Assembly (NCBI GenBank): GCA_004026145.2
Contig: CP034983.1
Location: 14,259,488 to 14,323,487 of the forward strand
Origin: Takifugu bimaculatus
Lineage: Eukaryota; Chordata; Actinopteri; Tetraodontiformes; Tetraodontidae
Direction: 5' to 3'
DNA: 64,000 nucleotides
Positions 1 through 12,424 of the stretch are shown here, one piece after another. Positions within the stretch are counted from its first letter, which is position 1, and every line of letters begins with the position of its first letter. The position numbers and the translations under genes are program-made. The notes beneath the pieces were generated by a model. It was given only the letters and a program-made list of their open reading frames with translations. It ran no database searches and had not been told where the DNA came from.

Positions 1-2972
1 TGACTTTAGTGTGGTCTTGAAGTTCAACATTAAGGGTTTCGGGTAGCAGCAGGGACAAGCAACCTGCAATTAGCGGAACTATTCCATATATAAGCATAGG
101 GATCTTGTGGTGGTAGACCTCCAGGAGTCTGATCAGGGGGGTGACTGTTCCCGCCACGCGACCGCACACAGAATTTAGACCCACACCATTCTGCCTGCAA
201 GAAAAGAAAATGTCTCCTCAGCCTCGATGTCTTTTTTAAAGATTTAAATTTCATACATGCTGCTGTTTTTATATATCAACAGATTTGGAATAACAATGCT
301 GTATATTCATGCATTTACCTTCAAAAGAGAAGTTTTTTAAAATGTTTAGAACGTTACCCATGAGGTCAATTCACCTCAAAGTGGTGGGGTAGAGTTCTGG
401 AGTATAAACATAAGCTGTGCTGAAAGAGGCAGATACAAAATATTTCCCAAGTACAGCGATGACTGTAACCACCAGAGGAAGGTCTGAAAATTGAATGCAA
501 CAATCCATGTTGAAGAAAAATGAAAAAAAATCTAATAATTAAAAAAGCATACAAAACTCTGTACCTTTTGGAATTGCAAGGATCAAAAGACAAGCAGCAC
601 CCCCAAAAGACAGAAAACCCGCTTGGCTTAGTCTCCTCCCCAAACGCTGAGTCAGAACAAAATTGCTCAGGACTGCAGGAATTTCCACAATACCAAAGAT
701 GAACTGAGTGAGGAAGATGTTCACGCCGAAGTTTCCGACATTCAGACTCAATCCATAATAGAGCATACTTGATGAAAACCTGGTGTCAGATTTGGAGAAA
801 CAATAAATTTAGGGTATCATGAGTAGCATACTTTTTAATTAAACATTTTACACCAAGTGTAGCTCAGCAATGACGTGAAATCCAGTGGCTCATCCATCTA
901 TGAGGGAATTTCTTATGTTTCCTTGAAAAAAACAAACCTACCAGATAAATCCCATGATGAGTGTACGATTTCTTAAATAGGGTGTGGTAAAGATGTCCAA
1001 CATGTTCTCTTTCTTTCCCTGCGCCCTCTATTTCCAACTGATCAAAACAAAGGAAGAAGAAAAATATGGTAATAATGATATACAGGCTTTTTCTTCTTCT
1101 ACTACCTACACCCCCTGAACTTTTGTTTGTGGCAACCCATGTTGCTGCCACCCGCACAGGAGCCGTTGTGGAAACAGTGCGGCCACAGATTATGCAGATT
1201 TGTGCCAATATTCTTTCAAGGGTTGCTGATCCACTTTGTGTGACTTGAAACTGCAAACAATCTGCTCACAGAATCCTTGAGAGATTGTTCTCATTTGGAT
1301 ATCCCAGTAGAATCAGAGCAATAACAGAGGAAATTCCAAAAGTACAAATCGCACAGACCTGTCAGCTATGATGCTACAGACCTTATCTAACAGATTCTGC
1401 GGTATCTTCCTCCTGTTCACCCTTGCTGCCCTCAGAAGCTCCTTTTGCACCTCTTCCTTCTTGCCCCGAGTCATTAGCCAGCGGGCAGACTCTGGGAGAA
1501 GCCTGAAGGAGAAAACAGATCCAGAATCAGTGACGTTCATAACATTTCTGTCAGACTTGTATTAGTGACTCCAGATGATGCCTACCAGTAAAACAATCCC
1601 ACGAGGAGAATCAGAGGGCTGAAGAAGATGAGCTGCAGCGTCCTCCAGTTGCTGATCAAATAGGCAATTCCAGGCAGCAGCATCAGTCCAACAGGGTAAG
1701 AAAGCAGGATCATCGTGGTGCAAAATGCCGAGTGTGAGGGACCAGTCCACTCTATGCCTGAAGGACAATGATAGATTCACCTTCTCTTGTATAACAACAT
1801 CATGCAAGGACAGAGTCTGTTTCACTTTCAGTTCAACAAACTCATCTCCGGGGACACTGCAGGCAAGACAGAGGTTTCTTTACTGGTTTGAAAAGTGCAG
1901 TTCTTAACTTACCTATCACAGTTGCTTGCATTACAAGTACTCCTGTAACCCCACAGAAAAATTTCAGGATAATGTAAACATAAATGTTGGGTGAGAAAGC
2001 CGAGCCAACGCCACACAGCAGCAGACCAAAGAGGCTGGATATGGTGGCAAAACGTCGCCCATACCTAAAAATATAACAGAAAAAAAACATGTATATTTAA
2101 AACAAACAACAAAAAAATAAAGCAATATCTTGGTATATCACTGGGCTGGTAGACTTTTACCACCTGATTATTTTTTTAAAATGGGCAATGCCATTGCTTC
2201 ATGCAACATGACCCAAAGAAGACCCAAGATAAATGCTGCCCTCTCGTGTTCATCGAGTTAGTTGCAGAAAGACATTAACAGTCATGTCGGTACAGCGGTG
2301 AATCGGGATTAAACGACCATATTTACATTGTTTAAAATGTCGAGACTAAATTGTATCTTTTTATTATTACATTATTACTATATATTATTTGATAACTGAT
2401 GCTTTTGGAGCGTACCTGTCAGAAATCGCCCCAAACAAAAGGGATCCGAATCAGACATCCTGCCATGAACATGGACTGAGAGGCCTCAATGAAACCCTTT
2501 TCCTCACACACAAGATCCATCTTGATGGCAGAAATAGTAGTTAAAAAGGTAAAATTACACACAGTATCAAAGAATAAGTGGAGTTTCCTCATTTACCTCT
2601 GTCACAATAGTGGAAAATTCAATAGAGGCCTCATAGTCCCATCCATGTATGCATTCGCTTGTCATGTTAATCCCGTAACCTTCAATGGCCTCCAGATCCC
2701 AATCCACGGGAGTGAACATCCTACAGCTTTCATACTGCCCATACTTGTTTACGGGCAGGGTGAGACTTCCTTTGTCTCTCCTGGGTCAGGTTGGGTCCGC
2801 GCTCCAGGATCCAGTCGGTGTTGCAGTGATGTGGGAAGCTCAGGCCTGTGAACACTTGACCAATCACATTAAAGGCAGAAAATATGCTGGGAAGGCACAG
2901 CGCCAGCAGTAACCACTTCTGAAACAAACCAAACTCCCCAGCCTCTTTCAAAACCTGTCCAAAAGTGCTCAT
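1..2972 (-). pseudogene. slc22a13-like: SLC22A13-like transporter copy 1, 3' end beyond window, three frame breaks
   Basis: SLC22 family organic-ion carrier (major facilitator superfamily, 12 membrane helices). Exons on the minus strand: 1 at 2597-2972, 2 at 2416-2520, 3 at 1913-2064, 4 at 1586-1757, 5 at 1382-1502, 6 at 942-1037, 7 at 565-779, 8 at 375-483, 9 at 1-194 (cut by the window). GT-AG sites and lengths match the other copies, except that exons 1, 2 and 6 are each one base too long: insertions near 2766, 2447 and 1010-1020. Each shifts the frame inside otherwise conserved sequence. Exon 1 starts MSTFGQVLKEAGEFGLFQ and carries the PHHCNTDWILE loop. Exon 5 has PESARWL. Exon 7 and exon 9 are open. 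Either a young pseudogene or a gene hit by sequence errors. Closest relative in the window is copy G. Confidence 0.85.
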
Positions 2973-4008
2973 ACTGACGTACGGATGGATCTCCTGCTCT
3001 TCCTTATTGAAAGGAAGTGTTGTCAACAAGCACTGAGTCCCACATGCTGTGGATCTGCAAGGAAAGGGTATTATAGTTGATGCTGCTTATTAATATTTAA
3101 CTCCTCAACTGTTTCAGCATCTCGACTCTGATAACCTCACTACACTTACAATGTACTTTAAACTGTACACTATAATCTTTTCTGCAGTTAGCTAAAATCT
3201 ACTTTTAGGTTGTATATTTAAAAGAAGTGTCAGTAAACCTGTAGTCTACTGTGACCTTTTGGACCTTTCTATCAGCTAACAAATTCCTTCTTAAATCTCA
3301 CAGATAATGCTTAGTTGCTGCTCTCCAATCTAAATTTCACACCCTGGTGGTTCCTTAGGGGGTGGTTGTTGTTAATCTAGCCCAGAAAACCGATGACATA
3401 TTCTAATATTAACTACAGAATGTGGCGATGATTGACTCTGTTGCCATAGATCAGAACTGATTTTAAGTCCAGCGGAATGTGTTTTTCAATGGACATAAAG
3501 CGCCTGGTACTCTTTTAAACTCTTGTTTTGTTCTCCACCGTCCAGCAACAGGCATATTAGAAATGCAAATTTTTGTCCAGTCCCGAGCAAACTCCCAGCA
3601 GACGCTGTGTTTGTTCTCAACTGTTGAAAGCTCAGCAGAAAGTGTCTCCGGTGTCATCTGACATCAGCTCGCATTGGCAAAAGATAATTTACGAGGTCCC
3701 AACCTTTGTACCTTAGTTTCCATAACACAGGTTTAATCACTGTGATGAAAAATGAAAATAAAAAATAGTCCTTTGGGCAACAGGAACATTGATGCCATCC
3801 AACAACAGTTTATTTTAAACTTGATTGTCAAGATAAATGCATGGAATTTAAATGCAGTTCATTTAATAAGGCATATATCTTTAGTATTCTATTGTTTTGT
3901 TTTTTGGGGGAGGGGGCACTAGAAAAGATTTTTCTTGTGATAACACTGAAAAACAACATTAGTCAGTGAATTATGGGCTTTCTGTTGAGGTATAGATACC
4001 GGTATATA
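2973..4008. other. 5' flank of copy 1, no gene seen
   Basis: Unique-looking AT-rich sequence upstream of the copy 1 start codon. Short open frames on both strands show no family resemblance. It should contain the promoter and 5' UTR of copy 1, but no TATA box or other site stands out. Confidence 0.4.
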
Positions 4009-4515
4009 CCGTATTTTCGCGACCATAAGGCACACTGTATTAAAAGGCGCAGTACATAAGTACAGTACATAACATACATAATGCACACCGTATTATTAGG
4101 CGCATGCTGAAACATACAGTAAAAAATGGAACGGAAGTAAAACAGTGACTTTCGACACATTTATTGACAAAATATTTATTTTTCCGCCACAAAACCATCA
4201 AAGTTTTCATCTTCTGTATCTAAATGAAACAGCTGCACTATTTCAATGTCCAACATCCCAAATTCCTCTTTTTAATCACCTGAATCGGACTCACCGACCG
4301 GTTCCGGTTCAGCATTGATTTTGTGAAAGCTCTTCCAATACATGACGACATAGACATAATCGATTGGCGGAGCGTTTACAGTAGTGCACCCACCAAAGGC
4401 GCACAGCAGATTTTGGAACTCAGTCCACACACGGCGCTCCATATTATAAGGCGCACCGTCAATTTTTGAGAAAATCTCAGTGTTTTAGGTGCGCCTTTTA
4501 GTCGTGAAAATACGG
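4009..4515. mobile_element. MITE with long terminal inverted repeats, TA flanks
   Basis: About 507 bp bounded by inverted repeats starting CCGTATTTTCGCGACC on the left; the right end (about 4489-4515) is its imperfect reverse complement. Both ends abut TA, the Tc1/mariner/pogo-type target duplication. The interior carries short GGCGCA/TGCGCC motifs in inverted orientation and no coding capacity. Non-autonomous DNA transposon; exact family not determined. Confidence 0.75.
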
Positions 4516-4984
4516 TATATACACACATACATTCTTGAGGACCTTAGTCAGGATTTTAACTGGCCACTAAGCACTTCAGTCCCATATACAAAAGAACCGT
4601 TTTGGAGTAGATGTTCATGATAGTGACCACGTCTCCTGAAATGGTTACATAAATGCATAAATGAAAACATCAAAATAAGGGGGAAAAGCCTTTACATGAA
4701 TCAATGTCCAGCGTTTTTTCTGCCTGTTTAAATTGTGGAGCAAAATGGGAATAAATAGAAGGTTTTTACTAAATTATTATTTGTGAATGAGGTCAGACTA
4801 AGGTCAGGCACGAGTATATGTTTGATATTGAAGATAAATATTATTTTAGTCTATATTAGACATTGGAGAGATTGTCTTTTTGTTCTCTGTTGCTTCAGCA
4901 TTTTGTTTCCTGGAAATGAATGCTCGATGATGTAACAATGGTTATTGGGCAGGATTTTCTGTGTTGAAAGGTTTACATGAAATT

Positions 4985-5990
4985 CACCTCACTCCAGTGT
5001 GGTCCTGCAGTTCAACATTGAGTGTTTCAGGCAGTGGCAAACATAACCCCCTGGCAATGACGGGGGCGATGCCATGCTGATATAAGGGCCTCCTGGAGGC
5101 TGACCAGAGGGGTAACGATGCCCGACAGACAAGCAGACATGGAAATCACATCCAAACTATTCTGCCTTCAACAGAAATAATCCCTGTAGTGCTTTAAATG
5201 TGCTGGGACTTGACTGAGGTCCCATGGATGAAATGTTGAACATTGTACAGTATATACATACATACATACATACATACATACATACATACATACATACATA
5301 CATACATACATACATACATACATACATACATACATACATACATACATACATACATGAGACTTCTGTTGTCCTTTAAAATAATAATAATCTAAAGCTGCTG
5401 TCCATATCCAACAGATTCTTGGACATGTTCCTCCCATTCACCCTGGATTTCTTCAAAAGCTCCTTTTTCCTGGTCTGACTTTTCAACCAACAAACCGACT
5501 CTGGGATAAGCCTGAATGAAATACAGCACCAGGAACATGTTAAACAATCCTGCCAGCACTCCTTAGAAAATAGACCTGCATTATTAACCCTAGAGGGGGC
5601 TGACCAGTAGTATATTCCCAACAGTACGATAATCGGGCTGAATGAGACGAGCTGCAGGATTAGTCCAACAGGATTGAAAAGCAGGATGGTTATGGTAAAA
5701 TAAGAGCCTTTGATGGCCCGGCCCACTATAAATATAATGTCTTTACATAATGTCAAGAGTGACTCTAGGCACCAAGCATAAACCTATTCCTTTGCACAGC
5801 TCAATGCCTTTGCATGGTTCATACATGTGCTTTTCCTTCCTTCCTTTGCATCAAAATCTTATCCTGTTAATGAATGATTGCAGAGATATGTCTGGCAATG
5901 TCAGTGCAATCAATGCTGTACTTACCCATAACAGTGGTGATCATTAACCCCTCCACCAGACAAAAGGAAATAAAGGAGGCAAAAGAGGGT
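4985..5990 (-). pseudogene. Decayed SLC22 relic (exons 9, 5, 4, 3)
   Basis: Fragments of the transporter in correct minus-strand order. Exon 9 at about 4985-5160 reads QNSLDVISM then loses the LEVYHHS stretch. Exon 5 at about 5400-5512 has a degraded PESVCWL version of PESARWL. Exon 4 at about 5597-5730 lacks its middle. The exon 3 end is at about 5921-5950. Exons 1, 2, 6, 7 and 8 were not found. A long CATA microsatellite sits where exons 8-6 should be. Long-dead copy. Confidence 0.7.
5253..5354. repeat. (CATA)n microsatellite
   Basis: About 25 uninterrupted CATA units inside the SLC22 relic. Its reverse frame gives meaningless MYVC-repeat open frames. Confidence 0.97.
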
Positions 5991-6817
5991 TGAAAAATGT
6001 CACCCAAACCTAAAAGAGTCACTTATGCCTTTCTTAATGAAAATGGAGATACAGATTTTTACAGTCAAATATTTCAGATTTTTTATTTTTACATCACAAT
6101 ATTGGATTTTATTTATGTATATTTATCTTTTTCTGCAAAAGGGCAGCGGCAAGCACTTAAAACCTGTTGGGTTGAAGATTAATCTTTAAACACCTTGACT
6201 TGATAATGATTACCTTCAAACAGCTTCTGTCATAATGCATGAAGCCGTAATCACGCGGCTGGTTATACATATAAAGAAAGCAACTACAAAGGTCAGGTCA
6301 GACAGACCTAGTGTTACTGTTATACTGCAATGATATGATATAATATGATATAATATGATATGATATGATATTATATGATATTATATGATATGATATGATA
6401 TGATATGATATGATATGATATGATATGATATGACAAAAATATATACAAACGATGTATCCTGATATGTTACTTCGAGGAATCAGGTTCTTGCTTTTGACAT
6501 TTAATGTGAGTGAGAAAAGCCTATATTTTTTATTATTTATTGTAGGTCACAAAAACCAATACATCCCTAAAAGAAACTGCTTTTTTATGGGTCCATATTT
6601 TTACTTGTCATTAATAAGCATTTGCCTTTGAAAACTTCACACATTGTCATGTAGTATTTCAAGAATTTCTGAAAATAAAAAATATAATATATATAAACTA
6701 TGATTTTATTATTTTTAATAAATATTTGTTGTATTCCAGCATTTATTATTAATGCTAAAGGCTTGATACACTCACATAAGTTCAGCATGATTTGAGAGTT
6801 GGAGATTGTGTGCGTGT
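5991..6817. other. Intergenic, no gene seen
   Basis: AT-rich spacer between two SLC22 relics. The only structure is the TGATA-type microsatellite. Confidence 0.5.
6331..6433. repeat. (TGATA)n microsatellite with variant units
   Basis: Pentanucleotide repeat ATATG/TGATA with interspersed ATTAT variant units, becoming perfect towards its right end. Confidence 0.95.
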
Positions 6818-7330
6818 TTCAGGCAGTAACAAACACAAACCTCCTGCGGACAGAGGTATGAGGCCATATATCAGCATGGGCATGCTATGATGGTTGATCT
6901 CCAGGAGCCTGAGCAGTGCGGCGAGGATCCTTACAACAAGGGCGCACACAGACGTCACACCAAGATGGTTCTGTGTGTCTGTCTAATGTGTTTATAGTGT
7001 AAATATTTTTATTCATTTTTGATATAAATTGCACATCTGGACATAGATTCACATCTCTGCAGGTTCATCTTCAGATTTTCTGCAAATAAAATAATGACTA
7101 TTAGCATACTCTTCATTTATCTTGTTTCTATTCCAGTCTTTATTTTGAATGGTTATTATCTCGGTTGGTTGGTTGGTTGGTTGGTTGGTTGGGCTCCAGC
7201 TAAACAAAGCAAAGCATCATGGGTCGTTTGAGGCTTCAGAGTGTTAAAAATAAGTCCTGTGTTAAACTACTGACCTGTCCTAATAGAGTCTCTGAATTCT
7301 CTCCCGTTGACCGTGGCTGAATGTGTTTGG
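6818..7330 (-). pseudogene. SLC22 relics: lone exon 9, then exon 10 plus exon 6/5 remnants
   Basis: An open exon 9 at about 6818-6978 reads QNHLGVTSVCALVVRILAAL and ends in LCLLLPETR. At higher coordinates, about 7048-7082 matches the exon 10 region of copy D, and 7265-7330 matches the end of exon 5 preceded by the exon 6/intron 5 sequence. Because exon 10 should lie at lower coordinates than exon 9 of its own gene, these are pieces of two different dead copies. A TTGG repeat marks the missing part. Confidence 0.65.
7163..7193. repeat. (TTGG)n microsatellite
   Basis: About seven TTGG units at the join between exon 10 and exon 5/6 remnants of an SLC22 relic. Confidence 0.9.
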
Positions 7331-7889
7331 GAATATTATTTATCACAGTGTTGTAGGTGGAAGAAAGACTATGCATTGGATCCCTGGCACCCCAGTGTTC
7401 AAAGATGGTTGCTTTACCACTAGAAATTATACTTCTTTTTCCTCCTGTCAAATATTTGTCTTCTCTGGCTAAAACTCCACTAGCACAGTAGTGACTGTGT
7501 TAATTATTATTCTTATTTATTAGGACAGGGATAAAGTAAATCCTACATTGTGAATCATTTCAGTTATCACAAGTTGACAATCAATACCTCAGAGTCATGA
7601 AGTTCCACAAAGCTATGTTATTGGACCAAATAAGAACCAAACAAGACCAATCCCATTCAATTTATATGCTCATTCATTACATACACCAATTAGAAACATC
7701 ATCTTTAGAAATATCTGATCGTATGTAATTGGATTTTGTAATTTGATCCATTTTTACACAAGAGAAACTTGGACTTTGGACTTTATTGAAGCATTGTCTG
7801 GGTTCAGTAAAAAAGGATGTTAGATTTCAGATTAATAAACTGATAAATGGTAGCTCCGCAATTGTAGTTTCTCTTTTCAAGGTAGTGTC
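7331..7889. other. Intergenic flank, relic-like, no gene
   Basis: No coding exon recognised. The right part (from about 7780) resembles 19900-20080 and 30560-30740, the beginning of the block repeated around copies A, B and C. Confidence 0.45.
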
Positions 7890-8040
7890 CATCTCCAGAT
7901 ATGCAAAGCATCATGGGTGATTTGAGACATCATTATGTTTAGAACTCGGTCCTATCTTAAACTGCTGACCTGTAATAACAGAGTCTGCCATTTCCCGCGG
8001 CTGACCTCTGGAGCTCCTTTCATGCCGCCTCCTTCTCGCC
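7890..8040 (-). pseudogene. SLC22 exon 6/5 relic, block-A version
   Basis: Contains the exon 6 start (CTCCAG region) and a degenerate exon 5 (about 7965-8040). The same relic recurs at about 20075-20250 and 30740-30915, so it was already dead before the three-fold block duplication. Confidence 0.65.
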
Positions 8041-8884
8041 CTTTTTAATCACTTATTTTAAAGCAGGTGCACACAGCAAACGTCAATAGAGTGCTAAAGA
8101 TCCATGGTACCAGTGAAGCAACAGTTGCCCTATTGGACTTGATTATCTTCAGTATCTTGATCACATGTGTAAGTACTCTCTACAGTGACCATGCTAAGAG
8201 TTCACATAAAAACAACATCTCTCCATACATCCATACTGCTACCACACTTCTCTTTATGTGGTTACAATTTGAGGTGGGTGTATCTCATAGAATGCACCTC
8301 AATATCTCACAAAATGGTAGGTGTATGTATCTCACAAAATGCACAATTTTCAGATTCAGATCCTTTATTGTCCCACACAGGGAAATTTACAGTGCAACAA
8401 GAGCAAGAGCACACAGAGAAAAATAAGATAAAATTGAATAGAATAGGATTTGGAATATACAAAGAGGATGTATATTTACAATAATCCAGATAAATGGATA
8501 CTCGGGCCTCTGTGTACCTGTACATAGTACAGAGGGTGAATACAATATACATATCATAATATTCAGATTGTGCTAGCGGGTGTTATGTTTATTGTGCAGT
8601 CTGACAGCAGCCGGCAGGAAAGATCTGCAATACCTCTCCTTCACACAGCGAGGGTGGAGCAGCCGCTCACTGAAGGAGCTGCCCAGTGCTGTCAGGGTGT
8701 CCTGTAGGGGGTGGGACGTGTTGTTCAACATGGATGACAGCTTAGCCATCATCCTCCCGTTTCCCACCACCTCCACCGAGTCCAGGGGACATCCCAGGAC
8801 AGAGCTGGCCCTTCTCACCAGTCTGTCCATCCTCTTCCTGTCCCTGTCCGTGATGCTACTGGACCAGCAGACTATCCCGTAGAA

Positions 8885-11228
8885 CAGTGTTTTTCAACCA
8901 CTGTGCACACCAGTGTGCCGTGAGATATTATCAGGTGTGCCGTGGGAAATTATCAAATTTTTGTGCCGTGCGGTCTAGCGCCAGGCAGAGTAACCATGTA
9001 GTACTCTTCCATACCAGTAGGTGGTTGTAGGTAGCTAGCTAATTGTTAATTGCATTGTGCTTGGAGACGAGCGAATTAGTGATGCATCGATGCCGCAGGC
9101 AGGTGACGTTTACGGTGGCGTTGTGGATAGCGGGACAGAGGTGAGAGTGATGGATAAGTTTTTGAAGAGAAAAAATTCTGGCTCTGAACTGGACCCTGGA
9201 CAAAATCCAGACCCAGATGAAGGCCCCAGTATGAATGGAGGTCAAAAGAAAGCAAAGACGGTGACGTCGAGCAAAGTTTCTGGCGCGAGGCAATGCAACG
9301 AAAGCTATCTTTCATTTGGATTTACTTTTACCGGAGATGCAATGGCGCCGACTCCATTGTGTTTGGTATGTGGTGAAAAGCTCTCCAACAGTGCTATGGT
9401 CCCAAGTAAGCTTAAACACCATCTCCAAACGAAACACCCTTCACTTCAAAATAAAAATGTTGAGTATTTTGTTCGCCTGTGTGAATACACAGAGAAACAG
9501 GCAGATTTCATGAGAAAAACTACAAAGGTAAACGAGAGAGCCCTTAAAGCTAGCTACCACGTCGCTGAACTTGTGGCTAAATCAAAAAAGTCCAACACTG
9601 TGGCAGAGAAATTAATACTTCCCGCCTGCAAAGCCATTGTAAACGAGAGGCTCGGACCCGTAGCGGCTAAGGAAATAGCCAAAGTCCCTCTCTCAGATAA
9701 CACAATTTCCAGACGTATTGATGAGATGTCTGCAGACATCGAAAGTGTGGTTTTGGACAAGATCCGTATCAGTAATAAATTTGCGTTGCAACTTGATGAG
9801 TCAACTGATATAAGTGGACATGCTCAACTCTTGGCTAATGTGCGTTTTGTGGATGGAGACAAAATCATAGAAAACTTTCTATTTTGCAAGGCTTTGCCAG
9901 GAAAAACAACAGGAGAGGAAATTTTTCGGGTTACATCAGAATATCTGGAAAAAGGAGGACTTAAGTGGGAAAACTGCACGAGTGTGTGCACTGACGGAGC
10001 TGCAGCCATGGTCGGAAGCACCAAAGGCTTTGTAAGCAGAGTGAAGGAAAAAAACCCAGATGTGCTCATCACGCACTGTTTTTTACACCGCGAAGCCCTC
10101 GTTGCCATGACTTTACCAGCAGACCTCGTTCCTGTGTTGGATGATGTTGTGCACATGGTAAACTTTGTGAAGTCACGACCTGTGAAAAGTCACATTTTTG
10201 CGGCTTTGTGTGAGGAAATGGGAGCGGAGCATAAAGCCTTGCTGTTTCATACGGAGGTGCGATGGTTGTCGTGCGGCAAGGTGCTGGCCCGTGTGTATGA
10301 GCTGCGAGAGGAACTTAAAGTTTTTTTGACAAATGAGGGTTCCGATTATGCAAAGCTGCTTGCATGTGATGAGTGGTGTGCAAGGCTGGCATACCTGGCA
10401 GATATTTTTAATCATCTGAATGAACTGAACACATGAATGCAAGGCCGAAATGAAAACCTGCTTACAAGTACAGATAAAATAAATGGATTACGTTCAAAGG
10501 TGCAACTCTGGCAGCAACATGTGGAAAGTGGCAATCTTGAAATGTTCCCACTCACCAATAAATGGCAAGATGTTAATACTGCTGCACTGGGTGAGATAAT
10601 AGTTAAACATCTGAAAACTCTTGAGGAGAAGATGTCATTTTATTTCTCTTCAGCCTCCACAGAGTGCCTTGACTGGGTTAGGGACCCATTAAGCTCAGCA
10701 TCAGCTGTTGGAAAGGACATGACTTTACAGGAGCAGGAGGAACTGACTGATCTGAGACACGATCATGGTCTCAAGCTTAGCTTTGCTGATCTACCTTTGG
10801 ACAGTTTTTGGTTGGCAGCTGCAAAGGAGTTCCCAATGCTGGCCAACAAAGCTATTTTAACACTGCTCCCATTTTCCACAACATATCTGTGTGAGGTGAG
10901 CTTTTCAAGCCTGACTGCTGTAAAAACTAAAAACAGAGAAAGACTGAGAGCTGTGGAGGAAGAGCTTCGTGTGTGTCTTTCATCGATTCCTGCCAGGATA
11001 TCAGCTCTGTGTTCATCCAAACACGCCCATGTTTCACACTAAATGAGTAAAAAATGGAAAGATTATAAAATACCTTTTTCGTTTTGTTTACTTGATTCCT
11101 ATTCAAGACACTATAATGTAACATAATTCTTCAGTGTTAAATAAAGCTTTTTTTCTGCTGGTGATGTGCCGCGAGATTTTTTCAATGAAAAAAATGTGCC
11201 TTGGCTCAAAAAAGGTTGAAAAACACTG
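8885..11228 (+). mobile_element. hAT transposon with perfect 8-bp target duplication
   Basis: Terminal inverted repeats CAGTGTTTTTCAACC at both ends; flanks carry an exact CCGTAGAA duplication at 8877-8884 and 11229-11236. 8-bp duplications and CAGTG-type ends are diagnostic of the hAT superfamily. It encodes a BED-type transposase (separate entry) and sits inside the LINE, so it is younger than the LINE. Confidence 0.95.
9090..11042 (+). pseudogene. hAT transposase (BED finger, ZBED5-like) with a single in-frame stop
   Basis: First ATG at 9090, in frame to TAA at 11040-11042, interrupted only by TGA at 10434-10436. About 650 codons in total. Near the N-terminus is a BED-like zinc finger, CLVCGEKL followed by LKHHLQTKHP. 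The catalytic core includes LQLDESTDISGHAQL, CTDGAAAMVGS, HCFLHREAL and EVRWLSCGKVL. The C-terminal hAT dimerisation region has TTYLCEVSFSSLTAVKTKNRERL. The stop falls in LNELNT-MQGRNENLL, a conserved place. Apart from that stop the frame is open, so inactivation is recent. Resembles the domesticated ZBED5/SCAND3 group; here it is still flanked by its own terminal repeats. Confidence 0.9.
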
Positions 11229-11819
11229 CCGTAGAAGATGGCTGATCCCACCACAGAGTCATAGAAAGTCCTGAGGAGGGGTCCCTGCACTCCAAAAGAC
11301 CTCAGCCTCCTGAGCAGGAACAGTCTGCTATTGCCCTTCTTGACCAGGGCGTCTGTGTTGTGTGACCAGTCCAGGTTATTGTTTAGGTGAACACCCAGGT
11401 ACTTGTAGGACTCCACCGCGTCAACATCCGTTCCCAGGATGTTCACTGGTGCAGGCGGGGGGTTGTTACGCCTGTGGAAATCCACCACCAGCTCCTTGGT
11501 TTTGCCAGCGTTGATCTGGAGGTTGTTCCGCAGGCTCCAGTCCACAAAGTCCTGAATAAGTCCTCTGTACTCCGTATCGACCCCATCAGTGATGAGGCCG
11601 ACAGCAGCAGAGTCATCAGAGAACTTCTGGAGGTGACATGAAGATGTGCTGTATGAGAAGTCCGCGGTGTACTGTAGAGGGTGAACAGGAAAGGAGCCAG
11701 AACTGTTCCCTGCAGGACACCAGTGCTGCAGAAAAGCCGATCTGACTGGGAGCCCTTCACCCTCACAAACTGTGGTCTTTGTGTGAGGTAGTCCAGAATC
11801 CATGTTGTGAGGTGGTGAT

Positions 11820-12424
11820 TGATGAGAATTGTCTTTATCTTGTTGTATGTGTTTCACCATATGTTCCTGTCTTCTTTTAGAAGTTAGGCAAGGTAGACTC
11901 ATTAGCAAATGTAATAAAGAACAGAGACATTCCATTCACAGGATTGTTGTTTGTTCCACTGTAATCTCAGGAACCAGTCAGGCAGGGGGTGTTAAACAAT
12001 CATTGTAAACGGGACATCAGGCTGGGGTTGATGATCTTATTTGCATGAAGAATGGGAACTTTGATCTGGCCACCTGGGAAAATAATGGACAAGAAGGACT
12101 GTATCAACACCAAATGGGACTGGAAGAAGAGGACGAGGTCATCCCAGCAGAGGAACTGGATTGGATTGCATGAACATTGAGAATTTGCATGTGTGTTTCT
12201 ATAAAAGACTGGGCCAAGGGATAGTTAGGTTGTCAGACTTCATGCCCTGACAATTAACTCTGTTGTTGCTAGGGTTATGAACTGGCCTGGAGCTCTGTAA
12301 TATTTGTATCTCGAATTGGTTCTATTGTTAAATACATTTTGAAATTGGCATTTTTCTTCTTGAAGTCTTCATTCAAAGAACATGCGGATTAGCAGCTACA
12401 CTTGAAAGGTATTGCGATCCAACA
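11820..12424 (+). mobile_element. Solo LTR (R1) of an LTR retroelement
   Basis: 605 bp starting TGATGAGAATTG and ending GCGATCCAACA, with an exact 4-bp TGAT duplication on both sides (11816-11819, 12425-12428). A TATAAAAG box lies at about 12200, followed by a likely transcribed region. No internal gag or pol sequence, so it is the product of LTR-LTR recombination. Removing it rejoins the interrupted LINE. Same family as 18909-19539 and 39973-40568. Confidence 0.85.

Noticed and set aside
5157..5437. Open frames with MYVC repeats
   Set aside because: Pure product of the CATA microsatellite read in reverse.
6331..6433. CRISPR-like repeat array
   Set aside because: Contiguous pentanucleotide microsatellite without spacers in a vertebrate genome; the same holds for the other tandem repeats here.
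10434..10436. TGA in the hAT transposase as selenocysteine or readthrough
   Set aside because: No sign of a SECIS-like context looked for by eye, and transposases of this family are not selenoproteins; a simple mutation is the better reading.
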